NCBI GenBank assembly: GCA_022376925.1
Contig: JAIOJX010000025.1
Coordinates: 99,971,608-100,035,607, forward strand
Direction of reading: 5' to 3'
Length of the DNA: 64,000 bases
Source: Tragulus kanchil
Taxonomy: Eukaryota > Chordata > Mammalia > Artiodactyla > Tragulidae
The notes beneath the pieces were generated by a model. The model had not been told where the DNA came from and searched no databases. It worked only from the letters and a program-made list of their open reading frames with translations. Shown piece by piece: positions 22,741 through 35,687 of the stretch (its first letter is position 1; each line of letters starts with the position of its first letter). The position numbers were made by a program, and so were the translations under genes.

Positions 22741-23744
22741 CATTTTGAAAATGGAAAATTCCCTGGTATTTTGCCATATCCTACTATTGTAGATATCTCA
22801 GTTGAAAATGAAACTATACTAAGGAAGGAAATTAAGGTCAATATCCCTCATAAAATTTTAGCAAGTTTTACCATATTCTGTTGAATAAGATTTTGAATGT
22901 ACGATCTAAGTTGCCAAAAAGCTCATAGACAAGACTTCTAAGTTGCCTATGGAATGCTCCCAGGTATATTCAGGAAAATAGACATAGAGGACAGACATAT
23001 GGACATTGTGTGGGATGAACAATGGGTGGGAGGTGTAGAGGGAGTAACATGGAAACCTATTCTGTCATATGTGAAAAAAATAGCTATTGTCAGTGCGCTG
23101 TGGAAATAGGGGATCACGCAGGGGCACTGTGAGATGGCCTGAAGGAGTGGGATGGGGGGGCCTGGGAGGGGGCCAGGGATATGCATATGACTAATCTGGG
23201 ATTATACATATCTGTAAACAACAAAACTCTGTAAAATAAAAAGTAAAATAAAAATAATTATATATATATACACACACATACACATACACTTAGCTTTGGT
23301 CCTTCTGTCTATGACTGAGTTTATTGACTTCTCACCACTTACATGCTATACTTGTAGGCAGGCAAAGGAGCTCCAGGAATATCACCCTAGACCAAAAGTA
23401 AGACAGGACCCACTGGTATCTGGCCACACCCGTCCACCAGCCTCATCTTTCATCATTCCTCTCCCTCTCTGTGTTCCAGCACTGCTAACCTTCCCAGTAC
23501 TCCAATATGTCAGGAAGGAGTTCTTTTCCTTCCTTCTCCCACATTAACTCCTCATCTAACAGGTCTCAGATTCAATGTCATTTCCTCAAGACATTTTTCC
23601 TTTTTTGCGCAGACACGATCAGGCACATATTTTTCTCCCAATTGTTGTAAGCTACACTTCTTCCCAGAACTCAGCAGCATTTATTATTTCTTCAATGTCT
23701 ATCTTATTAGCTGAAGAAGAAGCTCCAAGAAGTCCATGTCCTGG

Positions 23745-26090
23745 TTTTATCCTCTTACTCACCATTGTAACCCCGAGGATCCTCTCAGTGTTGGGGATAC
23801 GGCAAATATTCATGAAACAAACAAATACACATTTTGAAAATGGAAAATTCCCTGGTATTTTGCCATATCCTACTATTGTAGATATCTCAGTTGAAAATGA
23901 AACTATACTAAGGAAGGAAATTAAGGTCAATATCCCTCATAAAATTTTAGCAAGTTTTACCATATTCTGTTGAATAAGATTTTGATTATTGTAACTGATG
24001 ACATTATTTTAAGTACAACTAAGACAGAAAAATAAAATTTGAAAATAATAATACTTGAAAAAATATTTATGAAAGAAAGAAAGTATCACTTATTTGAAAG
24101 TAATATTTGAAAAGGACACATCTGATTTTTAGACGTTAAAAAGTGAAAAAGGAGAAGGCCACAAGAAACATGCACAAAACATATCTTATTTCTGCACACT
24201 TCTTTCCATATACTCCCCTCTCCCTTCTTAGGAGTCATCATACCATTCCTGAGCTACTGAAGCTGTAGCTGCCTAACTGGTATCTCCCCTTGCATTTTTC
24301 AACCTCCAGCTCATTCTCCACTCAGTCAGAGTGATCATTTCAAATTGCAAACTTGACTACACAACACAAATCCCTGCCTGACCTCATTCCTGCTCTTAAA
24401 AGTTTCTTTGTTATATCACACACATTTCCTCTTACATTATATTCCTCTGATAGGGTTTCCAAAAAAATGTCACCTCTTTTATTGGTCTGGACTTTTCTTC
24501 AACTCACTGTCCTCAGTCCTTCTCTACCTCTTACTGGTTTAGGATAAACGTACCTTCCCCAGAAAAAGATTCTGTGATCCTGCTACTGTCAATCAGCAGA
24601 CCTCTTCTTCCATCCTGCCATTATTGTTTTTCACACACGTACCCCATTCTTTTTCTTTGTGGCAGTCATCTCAAGCTTTGGTCTATATTTACTGGTGCTT
24701 TCAAGTGTACAATGCCTGTGCCTTTCACTGAAATTTGTGCCCCATAAGAGCAGCCATCAAGATTTCATTTGGCATCACATTCCAAAACATGACACAAACT
24801 GAGGTGCTAAATGATTCTTTATTGAGTGAACAAGAGAGTAGAATAGATATATTTTGCTCAAACAAGGACAGTAGGAAACCCACTGCACCATTTAAGACAT
24901 TGAGTACTTCTGAAATTTTTTATCCTCTTACTCACCATTGTAACCCCGAGGATCCTCTCAGTGTTGGGGATACGGCAAATATTCATGAAACAAACAAATA
25001 CACATTTTGAAAATGGAAAATTCCCTGGTATTTTGCCATATCCTACTATTGTAGATATCTCAGTTGAAAATGAAACTATACTAAGGAAGGAAATTAAGGT
25101 CAATATCCCTCATAAAATTTTAGCAAGTTTTACCATATTCTGTTGAATAAGATTTTGATTATTGTAACTGATGACATTATTTTAAGTACAACTAAGACAG
25201 AAAAATAAAATTTGAAAATAATAATACTTGAAAAAATATTTATGAAAGAAAGAAAGTATCACTTATTTGAAAGTAATATTTGAAAAGGACACATCTGATT
25301 TTTAGACGTTAAAAAGTGAAAAAAAGGAGAAGGCCACAAGAAACATGCACAAAACATATCTTATTTCTGCACACTTCTTTCCATATACTCCCCTCTCCCT
25401 TCTTAGGAGTCATCATACCATTCCTGAGCTACTGAAGCTGTAGCTGCCTAACTGGTATCTCCCCTTGCATTTTTCAACCTCCAGCTCATTCTCCACTCAG
25501 TCAGAGTGATCATTTCAAATTGCAAACTTGACTACACAACACAAATCCCTGCCTGACCTCATTCCTGCTCTTAAAAGTTTCTTTGTTATATCACACACAT
25601 TTCCTCTTACATTATATTCCTCTGATAGGGTTTCCAAAAAAATGTCACCTCTTTTATTGGTCTGGACTTTTCTTCAACTCACTGTCCTCAGTCCTTCTCT
25701 ACCTCTTACTGGTTTAGGATAAACGTACCTTCCCCAGAAAAAGATTCTGTGATCCTGCTACTGTCAATCAGCAGACCTCTTCTTCCATCCTGCCATTATT
25801 GTTTTTCACACACGTACCCCATTCTTTTTCTTTGTGGCAGTCATCTCAAGCTTTGGTCTATATTTACTGGTGCTTTCAAGTGTACAATGCCTGTGCCTTT
25901 CACTGAAATTTGTGCCCCATAAGAGCAGCCATCAAGATTTCATTTGGCATCACATTCCAAAACATGACACAAACTGAGGTGCTAAATGATTCTTTATTGA
26001 GTGAACAAGAGAGTAGAATAGATATATTTTGCTCAAACAAGGACAGTAGGAAACCCACTGCACCATTTAAGACATTGAGTACTTCTGAAA
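23745..26090. repeat. Direct duplication D9 (false-duplication candidate)
   Basis: Copy 1 is 23745-24915 and copy 2 is 24918-26090, with a 2-bp spacer (tt). The offset is 1173, then 1175 after an A-run lengthened by two near 25323. It starts inside D8 copy 2, so 22656-22896, 23745-23985 and 24918-25158 are three versions of one stretch. Confidence 0.95.
24320..24845 (+). mobile_element. L2 LINE 3' end relic
   Basis: 'agctcattctccactcagtc', 'agagtgatcatttcaaattg', and at the 3' side 'tgccccataagagcagccat' and 'ctttattgagtgaacaagag', which parallels the L2 end ('aaatatttgttgaatgaatg'). Further copies follow at about 25495-26020 (D9) and 26795-27126 (D10). Confidence 0.5.
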
Positions 26091-26276
26091 AATAGCTATA
26101 TATATCCCCCAAATTTAGATAAGGAACAAAGACAAACTTGCCTTCCAAAGGCTATGATTAAGGATAACGCATATTGTACTATTTCAGGTAACTTTGGATC
26201 TTCTATTTAAATTTTAAAAAAAGGAAGAAAGAAAAATATTTTTTATTATTTTATTTTTCTCCCATGTGTTTTATTT

Positions 26277-26463
26277 TTAAAAAAATATTTATTTATTTAT
26301 ATATCTAGCTGTGTTGAGTCATAGTTCTGGTGATGGGTTCAGTAGTTATACCACACAGGCTTACTTACTCTGTGGCATGTGAAATCTTTCTGGACCAGGG
26401 ATCAAACCCACATCTCCTGCATTGCAAAGAAGATTCTTAACCACAGGGCCACCAGAGAAGTCC
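26277..26463 (-). mobile_element. CHR-family SINE, antisense
   Basis: The complement is read on plus: 'tactctgtggcatgtgaaat', 'ctttctggaccagggatcaa', 'acccacatctcctgcattgc' and 'ttaaccacagggccaccaga' ending at 'gaagtcc'. The A-rich tail complement lies near 26277-26300. The duplicate is at 27383-27569. Confidence 0.78.
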
Positions 26464-27382
26464 TCCAGATTCTCCCAAATTATTTTAAACATAGATAGTT
26501 TTACTGTAATAATTGTATTTATTGTAGTAAAAGTATTTTTTGAGACCTCTGTATCCTTTGCTATGTTTTATTTTGAAAAGCAATCAGATTCAAAATAAAA
26601 TGTGAAGTACAAGACCAAAATATTACAAGTGACATTTTGTTCTCAACTATGTTTGTGAAAATAATGGGTGAATGACTAATGAGAAAATATTACTATGCTA
26701 TATTTACAAAAATTATAGAGCAAAATCAGACTGAAAATATAAATTAACCTACTAGCTTTTATATTTTTAATTTCATATAGGCTACCATCACGTCCAGTCC
26801 TTCTCTACCTCTTACTGGTTTAGGATAAACGTACCTTCCCCAGAAAAAGATTCTGTGATCCTGCTACTGTCAATCAGCAGACCTCTTCTTCCATCCTGCC
26901 ATTATTGTTTTTCACACACGTACCCCATTCTTTTTCTTTGTGGCAGTCATCTCAAGCTTTGGTCTATATTTACTGGTGCTTTCAAGTGTACAATGCCTGT
27001 GCCTTTCACTGAAATTTGTGCCCCATAAGAGCAGCCATCAAGATTTCATTTGGCATCACATTCCAAAACATGACACAAACTGAGGTGCTAAATGATTCTT
27101 TATTGAGTGAACAAGAGAGTAGAATAGATATATTTTGCTCAAACAAGGACAGTAGGAAACCCACTGCACCATTTAAGACATTGAGTACTTCTGAAAAATA
27201 GCTATATATATCCCCCAAATTTAGATAAGGAACAAAGACAAACTTGCCTTCCAAAGGCTATGATTAAGGATAACGCATATTGTACTATTTCAGGTAACTT
27301 TGGATCTTCTATTTAAATTTTAAAAAAAGGAAGAAAGAAAAATATTTTTTATTATTTTATTTTTCTCCCATGTGTTTTATTT

Positions 27383-27569
27383 TTAAAAAAATATTTATTT
27401 ATTTATATATCTAGCTGTGTTGAGTCATAGTTCTGGTGATGGGTTCAGTAGTTATACCACACAGGCTTACTTACTCTGTGGCATGTGAAATCTTTCTGGA
27501 CCAGGGATCAAACCCACATCTCCTGCATTGCAAAGAAGATTCTTAACCACAGGGCCACCAGAGAAGTCC
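27383..27569 (-). mobile_element. CHR-family SINE, antisense, second copy (D10)
   Basis: Same element as 26277-26463 at offset 1106. Confidence 0.78.
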
Positions 27570-28099
27570 TCCAGATTCTCCCAAATTATTTTAAACATAG
27601 ATAGTTTTACTGTAATAATTGTATTTATTGTAGTAAAAAGTATTTTTAGAGACCTCTGTATCCTTTGCTATGTTTTATTTTGAAAAGCAATCAGATTCAA
27701 AATAAAATGTGAAGTACAAGACCAAAATATTACAAGTGACATTTTGTTCTCAACTATGTTTGTGAAAATAATGGGTGAATGACTAATGAGAAAATATTAC
27801 TATGCTATATTTACAAAAATTATAGAGCAAAATCAGACTGATTTTAATAGAATCAGTACCAATTACAACTTGGGCTTCAATGGCACTGAAGGTAAACTTG
27901 ATTTTGAGACATGTAATTGTGTTAGGAATAATTTCATATAGAAGAAAATGCTATCATCTTTAATATCCTTGGGGACATTTTGCTCAACCAACTTCCAATT
28001 TTCCAAGACCTAACTGCAGCTTGTGTGTAATGAGGGCATTCATTGTGCCCTTGAATATTGCTAATGTATCATTCCTATAAAAATATATATGGATGCTTC

Positions 28100-28430
28100 T
28101 ACCCATGCATTCATTCATCCCTCTATTCTTTCAGCATTTATTGAACACATTTTATATGGAAGGTACAGTTTTAGGCTCTGGATATGCAAAGATGAACTCT
28201 AATGGCAATGGTAGGAAAAAATACATTAACGAGTAATTTATTTTTTTAAATGTAGGTGCCAATACAAAAGGAGTAAGTGGTAAATGCATGTATAAATATT
28301 GGATACCATTTTATCTTGCTTTTCAGTTTCCAGAAAAGGACACTGAAGCATAAGGAGGCAAAGGAATTTCCTGAAGATTTCATAGCTAATGAAATGCAAA
28401 GACTGGGCTTGAAGTCAGGTCCCACAGTTC
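28100..28430 (-). mobile_element. L2 and MIR relics, antisense
   Basis: 'tgcattcattcatccctcta', 'tcagcatttattgaacacat' and 'ttttaggctctggatatgca' (28107-28190) read as antisense L2. 'tttccagaaaaggacactga' and 'gaatttcctgaagatttcat' (28327-28384) read as antisense MIR. Both are weak, old matches. 27842-28100 is unassigned. Confidence 0.5.
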
Positions 28431-28554
28431 CTATAATGAGAAATTTCCTCTACTGAGTGCTCCATGGTACAATGCCATCCATTTTCTACAAACCTGATTA
28501 AATAAATTCCATTTAATGCTCATGATCATGAAAAAGAGTAATTGCTCTTTTATA

Positions 28555-28735
28555 AACATTTAATTTTCTATTGGAACATAGTTGATCAAAAATGTTAGTT
28601 TCAGATTTACAGACAACTGATTCTGTTATACATATACATGTTATCTATTCTTTAAAAATTCTTTTCCTATTTAAATTTTTATATAATATTGAGTAGAGTT
28701 CCCTATGCTATATACAATAGGTCCTTGTTGGTTGC
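28555..28735 (-). mobile_element. L1 3' UTR fragment, antisense
   Basis: 'attggaacatagttgatcaa', 'ctgttatacatatacatgtt', 'gagtagagttccctatgcta' and 'caataggtccttgttggttg' are the complement of the ruminant L1 3' UTR. The same family recurs at 38540-38760 and 40650-40745. Confidence 0.7.
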
Positions 28736-28739
28736 TATT

Positions 28740-28910
28740 TTCATTATGTGTTGAGGAAAGTGAAATTCAGAGAGTTTCAGCAACTTCTCAAGTCACAGAG
28801 CTGATAAACAGCAGAGTCAGTATTCAGACTCTGATATTCATGCAGTGTCTCCACTCACTAACTTCCCATCTATTTCAGATCTCTCAATCCCTTGTATTTG
28901 TGGAATAATT
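28740..28910 (-). mobile_element. MIR SINE relic, antisense
   Basis: 'gaggaaagtgaaattcagag', 'cttctcaagtcacagagctg' and 'gagtcagtattcagactctg' give the antisense MIR core order. Confidence 0.65.
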
Positions 28911-29061
28911 TAATTATCATAAGTAACTCAAATATTTCAAAATTGAGCATTTGAAATGCATCAAGCACTCCTTAGAGATATTTTCTATGAATTAACTCAA
29001 AGATACTTCTCATGAATCAACTTCTTTAATCCTCACAAAATAATAGACAGGTACTTCCATC

Positions 29062-29290
29062 CTCATAGGGCTGCTCAGGTGGCACAGTGGTAATGAATCC
29101 ACCTGCCAATGCAGGAAACACAAGAGATAAGGGTTCAGTCCCTGGGCCAGGAAGATCCCCTAGGGAAGGAAATGACAGCCCACTCAAGTATTCTTGCCTA
29201 GAGAATTCCATGGACAGAGGAGCCTAATGGGCTACAATCCATGAGGTTGCAAAGAGTTGGATGCAACTGAGTGACTGAACACACACACAG
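29062..29290 (+). mobile_element. Bov-tA/ART2-type SINE with CA-rich tail
   Basis: 'gctgctcaggtggcacagtg', 'aatccacctgccaatgcagg', 'gttcagtccctgggccagga', 'ttccatggacagaggagcct', 'aagagttggatgcaactgag'. A CA-rich run follows at 29280-29313. Single copy and only slightly diverged. Confidence 0.93.
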
Positions 29291-29313
29291 ACACATACAC
29301 ACACAGAGACACA

Positions 29314-29852
29314 CCATCTCAATAGCATCTCCTCTCCCAAGATGGAAAATTAAAGGACTAAGATCTCTGTGTTACTCAAATGGGTCAGTCTGAAAGGCAG
29401 AGTTATCTATTCACCAGTCAGAAAATAATGCCACTTTCAAATTACATATACAACTCATCACATGTTCCAAATCCAGAGCAGTCAACATTATTTTTTCCTT
29501 TGTTTTACAAACATTTATTATGCAAAAAATGAATTTGAGTGAATATCTGAAATCAGAGCCATCACTTTACATCTCTGTTGTGACTTCTCTCCTCTAATGG
29601 CCATTCTCAACCACTTGTACGGATTTCTGGCAGAAGGAGAAAGAGGCAATGAGGAAGGAAGAAATGTGCGTTCTTTCCCTCAACGGCAGGCCTCAAGATT
29701 CCACAGGAGGGGCATGGCAAGTAGGGGCAGAGAGCAAGGCTTCACAATAGAAATAAATAGCAAGGCTGCTCAAACAGTGACTGACTAGCCAGGTCCTTGG
29801 ACACTTCTCAAGTAAGCATCAACTTGCAGGCTAGTCTGGAAACAGTGGTACA
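29314..29852. other. Single-copy sequence, no gene seen
   Basis: The plus frame 29597-29788 (63 codons) has no recognisable domain and no supporting start or splice context. I call no gene. Confidence 0.45.
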
Positions 29853-32197
29853 AATGACTAAATATCATACAATGTAACATATGGGTTGAAGTCTTTCTAA
29901 GGCACTAGGAACGAACTTATCATGAAGATGTGTAAGACAGAGGTGAGAGCTCATCAATTAGAAACTTAAAAGCTCCTTGCCACCAGAAAACACCTCAAAA
30001 ACTATAAAGATTTTGAGACAATTTGATAAGTAAAGATAAATAATTCAAAAGGCTGTATGTGCATATGCATAGATGTTTGTCCCTGCACAAATCATTTGCT
30101 TTGTACTACAAAAGCTGATTTTGAAGCTTTCTCCAGTAAAATCTTTAAGACTGAGCAGACAGTACTGTTTAAGAAAAACATTTTTGTGTTGCATATGACA
30201 TATCATCAGAGAATTCATTACTCTACATAATTAATGGTGATACTATGGTGTTTCCAAGTCCAGACATAACTGACATCAAATTTGCAGGAAAATGAGTTGC
30301 CTTCCTAATGGGCCTTAATTACAATCAGAATGTGACTTAACTTGCATTCCAATAATAAAAGCATTGACTCTCATTTTTCTCCTGATTTAAAGGAAAACAT
30401 AACCTGAATACAAAATGTGCTCTAAAATTAGAAAAGCAGTTGAACAAACAGTGACACTGTGCCCCAGGATGCCAAGCAGGAAATTTCATCACATCTGATA
30501 TATAAGAGAATACAACAGAGCACTTTTGACTTTAAAATTTGAGATCCAGCTAAGAGAGATGTGGGAAAAAAGAATAAAGCCTCAGTCATTTGACAAAGCT
30601 CAATGAAATACATGTTTATCAACATAGTTTACACTGTTTGGAGTTACTTAGACACACTATGGGCCAATCAGAAAGAAGATAAGAGAACAATGAGGGGAGT
30701 GTCATGCTTCTTGATAGCAAAAGTATAGTACTTACACAAAAATAGACATATAGATCAATGCAATAGAATATTAGAGACTAGAAATAAACACATGTGCACA
30801 TAATCAATAATCTGCAACAAGGAGGAAAGAATGTACAATGAGTGAAAAGGTTTTTTCAATAAATGGTATTGGGAAAACTGGAAAACTACCTGTAAAGGAA
30901 TGAAAACTAGAATATTTTTTTATACTATATACAAAAATATACTCAAGATAGGTTAAATATTTACATGTAAGAACTGAAGATATAAAACTAGAGCAAAACA
31001 CAGGCAGTACACTCCTTGACATTAATGACTAAATATCATACAATGTAACATATGGGTTGAAGTCTTTCTAAGGCACTAGGAACGAACTTATCATGAAGAT
31101 GTGTAAGACAGAGGTGAGAGCTCATCAATTAGAAACTTAAAAGCTCCTTGCCACCAGAAAACACCTCAAAAACTATAAAGATTTTGAGACAATTTGATAA
31201 GTAAAGATAAATAATTCAAAAGGCTGTATGTGCATATGCATAGATGTTTGTCCCTGCACAAATCATTTGCTTTGTACTACAAAAGCTGATTTTGAAGCTT
31301 TCTCCAGTAAAATCTTTAAGACTGAGCAGACAGTACTGTTTAAGAAAAACATTTTTGTGTTGCATATGACATATCATCAGAGAATTCATTACTCTACATA
31401 ATTAATGGTGATACTATGGTGTTTCCAAGTCCAGACATAACTGACATCAAATTTGCAGGAAAATGAGTTGCCTTCCTAATGGGCCTTAATTACAATCAGA
31501 ATGTGACTTAACTTGCATTCCAATAATAAAAGCATTGACTCTCATTTTTCTCCTGATTTAAAGGAAAACATAACCTGAATACAAAATGTGCTCTAAAATT
31601 AGAAAAGCAGTTGAACAAACAGTGACACTGTGCCCCAGGATGCCAAGCAGGAAATTTCATCACATCTGATATATAAGAGAATACAACAGAGCACTTTTGA
31701 CTTTAAAATTTGAGATCCAGCTAAGAGAGATGTGGGAAAAAAGAATAAAGCCTCAGTCATTTGACAAAGCTCAATGAAATACATGTTTATCAACATAGTT
31801 TACACTGTTTGGAGTTACTTAGACACACTATGGGCCAATCAGAAAGAAGATAAGAGAACAATGAGGGGAGTGTCATGCTTCTTGATAGCAAAAGTATAGT
31901 ACTTACACAAAAATAGACATATAGATCAATGCAATAGAATATTAGAGACTAGAAATAAACACATGTGCACATAATCAATAATCTGCAACAAGGAGGAAAG
32001 AATGTACAATGAGTGAAAAGGTTTTTTCAATAAATGGTATTGGGAAAACTGGAAAACTACCTGTAAAGGAATGAAAACTAGAATATTTTTTTATACTATA
32101 TACAAAAATATACTCAAGATAGGTTAAATATTTACATGTAAGAACTGAAGATATAAAACTAGAGCAAAACACAGGCAGTACACTCCTTGACATTAAT
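29853..32197. repeat. Direct duplication D11 (false-duplication candidate)
   Basis: Copy 1 is 29853-31026 and copy 2 is 31024-32197, overlapping by the 3-bp microhomology aat. The offset is exactly 1171 throughout. I see no differences between the copies, so this is a clean head-to-tail tandem. Confidence 0.95.
30695..31026 (+). mobile_element. L1 ORF2 fragment
   Basis: Sense L1 ORF2 C-terminal region: 'acaaaaatagacatatagat', 'caatgcaatagaatattaga', 'aatggtattgggaaaactgg', 'ctagagcaaaacacaggcag'. It carries many stops and is dead. It is cut at the D11 junction, and the uncut version is 31866-32270. Confidence 0.8.
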
Positions 32198-32545
32198 CTT
32201 CGTAATATTTTCCTGGATCTATCCCCTTAGGCAAGGGCAACAAAAGCAAAAGTAAACAAATGGGACTGTGTTCATGCTAAATCACCTCAGTCATGTCCAA
32301 CTCTTGTGACCACATGACCTATAGCCCGCCAGGATCCTCTGCCCATGGGGATTCTCCAAGCAAGAATACTGGGGTGGGTTGCCATGCCCTCCTTCAGGGG
32401 ATCTTCCCAACCCAGGGATTGAACCCATATCTCTTATATCTCCTACGCTGGCAGGAGATTCTTTACCCACAAGGGCCACCTGGGAAGCCCAGGTGGGATT
32501 ATATCAAACTAAACACATGAGATTATGTCAAACTAAAATCAACAA
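31866..32545 (+). mobile_element. L1 ORF2 fragment, interrupted by a Bov-tA SINE
   Basis: Second-copy L1 fragment that continues correctly past the D11 end ('gcaacaaaagcaaaagtaaa' then 'caaatgggac' to about 32270). A SINE at 32278-32488 splits it. It resumes with 'gggattatatcaaactaaa' at 32495-32513, as L1 ORF2 should. A short local repeat of that segment lies at 32520-32537. Confidence 0.8.
32278..32490 (-). mobile_element. Bov-tA/ART2-type SINE inserted in L1
   Basis: The complement is read on plus: 'cctcagtcatgtccaactct', 'ttctccaagcaagaatactg', 'gggttgccatgccctccttc', 'cccagggattgaacccatat', ending 'gccacctgggaagccc'. The L1 continues on both sides. Confidence 0.92.
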
Positions 32546-35055
32546 GGAAAAGTTCTGGTAATGACTAGAAGATTACTGAAGTTTTAAGAGGTATGAAGCA
32601 TTGCTCTATTGGAAGCTCATGGCCAGAGAAGAGGAAAGGAGCCAGATTTGGAGTGAAAACACTGTTAATGAGAATAGCTGGGCTCCATATCAGCTCCAAG
32701 GAGCTTCACCTTCTATTAATCACACCTTTGTGTGACCTATATAGACACATTGACCTATATAGACAATAGGCTGTTACATAAATGACATTGTCTGATTTCT
32801 CAGGCTAGTTAATAAACAATGTTATAGATTCTGCCTTGTACTTTTCTGATCACATGCTCTGGAGGAAACTAGCTGCCATGTTATAAGAACACAGTCTAGC
32901 AGTTCCATGGAAAGGTCTATGTAGAGATGAACTGAAACTTGTTGCCAACAGCCAGCATTAGTTTACTCACAGAACAGAAAGAATTGGGACACAGAGAATA
33001 AGAGACTTTCTCAAGTTTACACAATTAGGAACTGACAGATCTAGAATTAAAAACCCAGAGTCTGTGCCCTTATTGACTACAGGATACTGCCTTTTAATAG
33101 AAGAAAATGGACAGAAAAGTATCTAATTTCTGCATAGGCCTAACAGGGGTGATGGTAGTTATTCATTAAGATGGGCATCAGGCACTAGCAGCTTAGGAAC
33201 TAGTGTGTGTTCATGAATATATACATATAATTATTCACAAGGTCTAGAGTATAAAGTATCAATAGATATATAGGGATTGTAATGAATAGACTAGTTTGGG
33301 AAATCCCTGATTGGTCTTCCCAGGCAAGAAGCATTCTAAAGAGGTTCCACTCCACTAACATATGATTAAAAAATGGGTTCTCTCAAATCAAAATATTCAT
33401 ACTACCCTCTTTCTGCAGATTAGAAATTTCCTTGTGCCACTTTGGACGATATTTTGAACAAAATCTAATTTTTTAGAACTGATTCTTTAAAATAAGTATT
33501 AAGCAAAATTCAATTAAATTCGATCAATGAAATAGAAAATAGACTGATTGCTTTGCAATAGCTGGAATCCAAATGTCTCCTCTGAATGCATATCCTGTGC
33601 TTCATTAGTGTGTGAGAAAAAATATTTTAGATGGAGAATTATGTTTTCTCCATGTTTCCTTCATGGCTAACAACCACAAAAAGAAATGTTAGTTTTTTAT
33701 TTTTTGTGTTTTGTTCCACAAATGTACGTGACTTTATTTCATTTTAATGTGTCATTCACATTAATAAATAAGATTCTCTCTATGGAGAGCCGTGAAAAGT
33801 TAGATGTCACAGGTGTCATTTTTGAAGAGTTCTATAGGTATTCATAGTCACTTAGTTGAAATGCACCACTGCAGGTAAGAGCCAAGAAAATTCAGTCCAG
33901 ATGCTATAGAAAAAATTCCCAAGAAACCAGCAAAAACAAAACTGGACAAATCCTAATACATAATGTATAACTCTACAACATACTATTGCATGGACTTGCA
34001 AATTTGAATATGTCACTTGACTTATCTTTGTATTTTACTGAAACAAAATTAAAAACTCACAGACACTCTAGGGAGATTTACATTTACCATACACAAAACC
34101 AAAATGTTCAAGGCTGAATTCCTTTTACAATGGAGGAACAAAATTTACTAAACAATGGCCAGAGCAATGCACTTAGCCAAACTATGGATAACAAATGGGT
34201 ACTCTTGTTCACCCTCCTGTCTTGATTTACTGCCAATCTCATGACTTAATCTCATTTCTTAATGCCATGCCATTTTTGTTCCTAATTCACTTGCATAGGA
34301 GAAAAAAATTAGATTCTAAAAATCAATATGTTGCTAAATCCTGAGTTAATCTTTAGTCGCAGCTGTTTACTGTTCCCATATTTTATTAATAGTCACGTTT
34401 ATTTCTAAATGGATCATCCTACTCATTGTGCTGGTCACAGGCTGTTTAATAGGTCATGCTCATTTTTGTCTTCTTGAATTTTTATGCTGTTTGTCACTAT
34501 GTGTTGTATTAATCAGGTTTTTCCTCATCTGGATACCAAACATAATAATTTTTGCTACAGAAACCAGTAAGCATCATGATCCAAAGCATAGATGCTGATT
34601 CTTAAAGAGTTAATTTCAAAAAATGGTTCTTCTGATTATAAAAAACAAATTTCCTTGCATTTTTATATTTTAGGCATTAAGTATATACACTTATAAATAT
34701 ATATTGATTTTCCCTTGAGATTCTCATCTCAGAATAATTTTTACTTAAAAAGAAGACAATTTTTAATTGTTCAATAAAGTTTCTTACAGGTTTTACATTG
34801 TGCAATAAATAAATAACTATAAAACCTGACTGGAAAATCTCATGAGCAGGAATGAATGAGAGCCCTTGAAGAACGCTCTATCTGTGCACCCTGACCAGTG
34901 TTAAGAACATACAGCCAATTCAAAGCTGAACAAGCAACATGACAAAGTGGCATGCTTTCCACAAAGCTTTTGTCAATTTCCATTCAGGCATCAAACTTCA
35001 AGTGCCTCAAAATAAAACAGAAAAATATACAATTCTAGCAAAAAACAAATAGCAT
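32546..35055. other. Single-copy sequence with one MIR relic, no gene seen
   Basis: The longest stretch (with 35060-35630) outside any duplication. At 32960-33080 an antisense MIR is visible ('gggacacagagaataagaga', 'actttctcaagtttacacaa', 'agaattaaaaacccagagtc'). The remainder is AT-rich and unassigned. No open frame of interest. Confidence 0.5.
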
Positions 35056-35059
35056 GCCT

Positions 35060-35630
35060 TAAAAAGTTAAACAAACACGGACTTAACATATAACCATATG
35101 ACTCAACAACTTCATTCCTTAGGTATCTTCTCAAAAGAAACAAAAACACATGCTCATACCAAGATGCCTATGCAATGTTTATAGCAACTTAATTCAAAGT
35201 GGTTAAAATGTGGAGACAGCCCAAATGCCCATCAACAGGTAAACAGATAAACAAAACATCCAACATCTACACAAGGAACCATTATTCAACAATGAAAAAA
35301 GCAAAATCTTGATACATGTTATGCTCAGCAGCATTGTGCTGGGTGAAAAGAATCCAGGCACAAAAGACTACATATTTATATGATTCGATTTATATGAAAT
35401 ATCAAGAAAAGGGGCAAATATAAAGAGACAAAAAGTAGACTCTTGGGTCTGGGGAAGGTGGAAGAGTAGGAGAAGTAGACTCCTTTTGTAGGTGATAAAA
35501 GCATTCTATTATTAGGTTGCAGTGATAATTAGATAAATATAATAAAAATACATTGAATTACACACTTAAATATGTGAATTTTAGGGTATAGAAATTATAT
35601 CTCAGTAAAGTTATTGAAAATATATAGTAT
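35060..35630 (+). mobile_element. L1M-type LINE 3' end
   Basis: Sense L1M 3' UTR order: 'ccaaatgcccatcaacaggt', 'ccattattcaacaatgaaaa', 'gggtgaaaagaatccaggca', 'atatgattcgatttatatga', 'gaattacacacttaaatatg', then 'atctcagtaaagttattgaa' at the end. Old and inactive. Confidence 0.8.
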
Positions 35631-35687
35631 AAACATAAAACTATCATAACTATGGTTGTCAAAATTCTATTAATATAATCTACATAT

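Larger units (their letters stand above)
21830..23985. repeat. Direct duplication D8 (false-duplication candidate)
   Basis: Copy 1 is 21830-22896 and copy 2 is 22920-23985. The offset is 1090, then 1089 after a G-run shortened by one near 23368. The 23-bp spacer is 22897-22919. The right 241 bp occurs three times because D9 begins inside this copy. Confidence 0.95.
25689..27841. repeat. Direct duplication D10 (false-duplication candidate)
   Basis: Copy 1 is 25689-26734 and copy 2 is 26795-27841. The offset is 1106, then 1107 near 27636 where homopolymers differ (aaaagtatttttt compared with aaaaagtattttta). The spacer is 60 bp (26735-26794), the longest in the window. It overlaps D9, so 24514-24915, 25689-26090 and 26795-27196 are three versions of one stretch. 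Confidence 0.95.
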
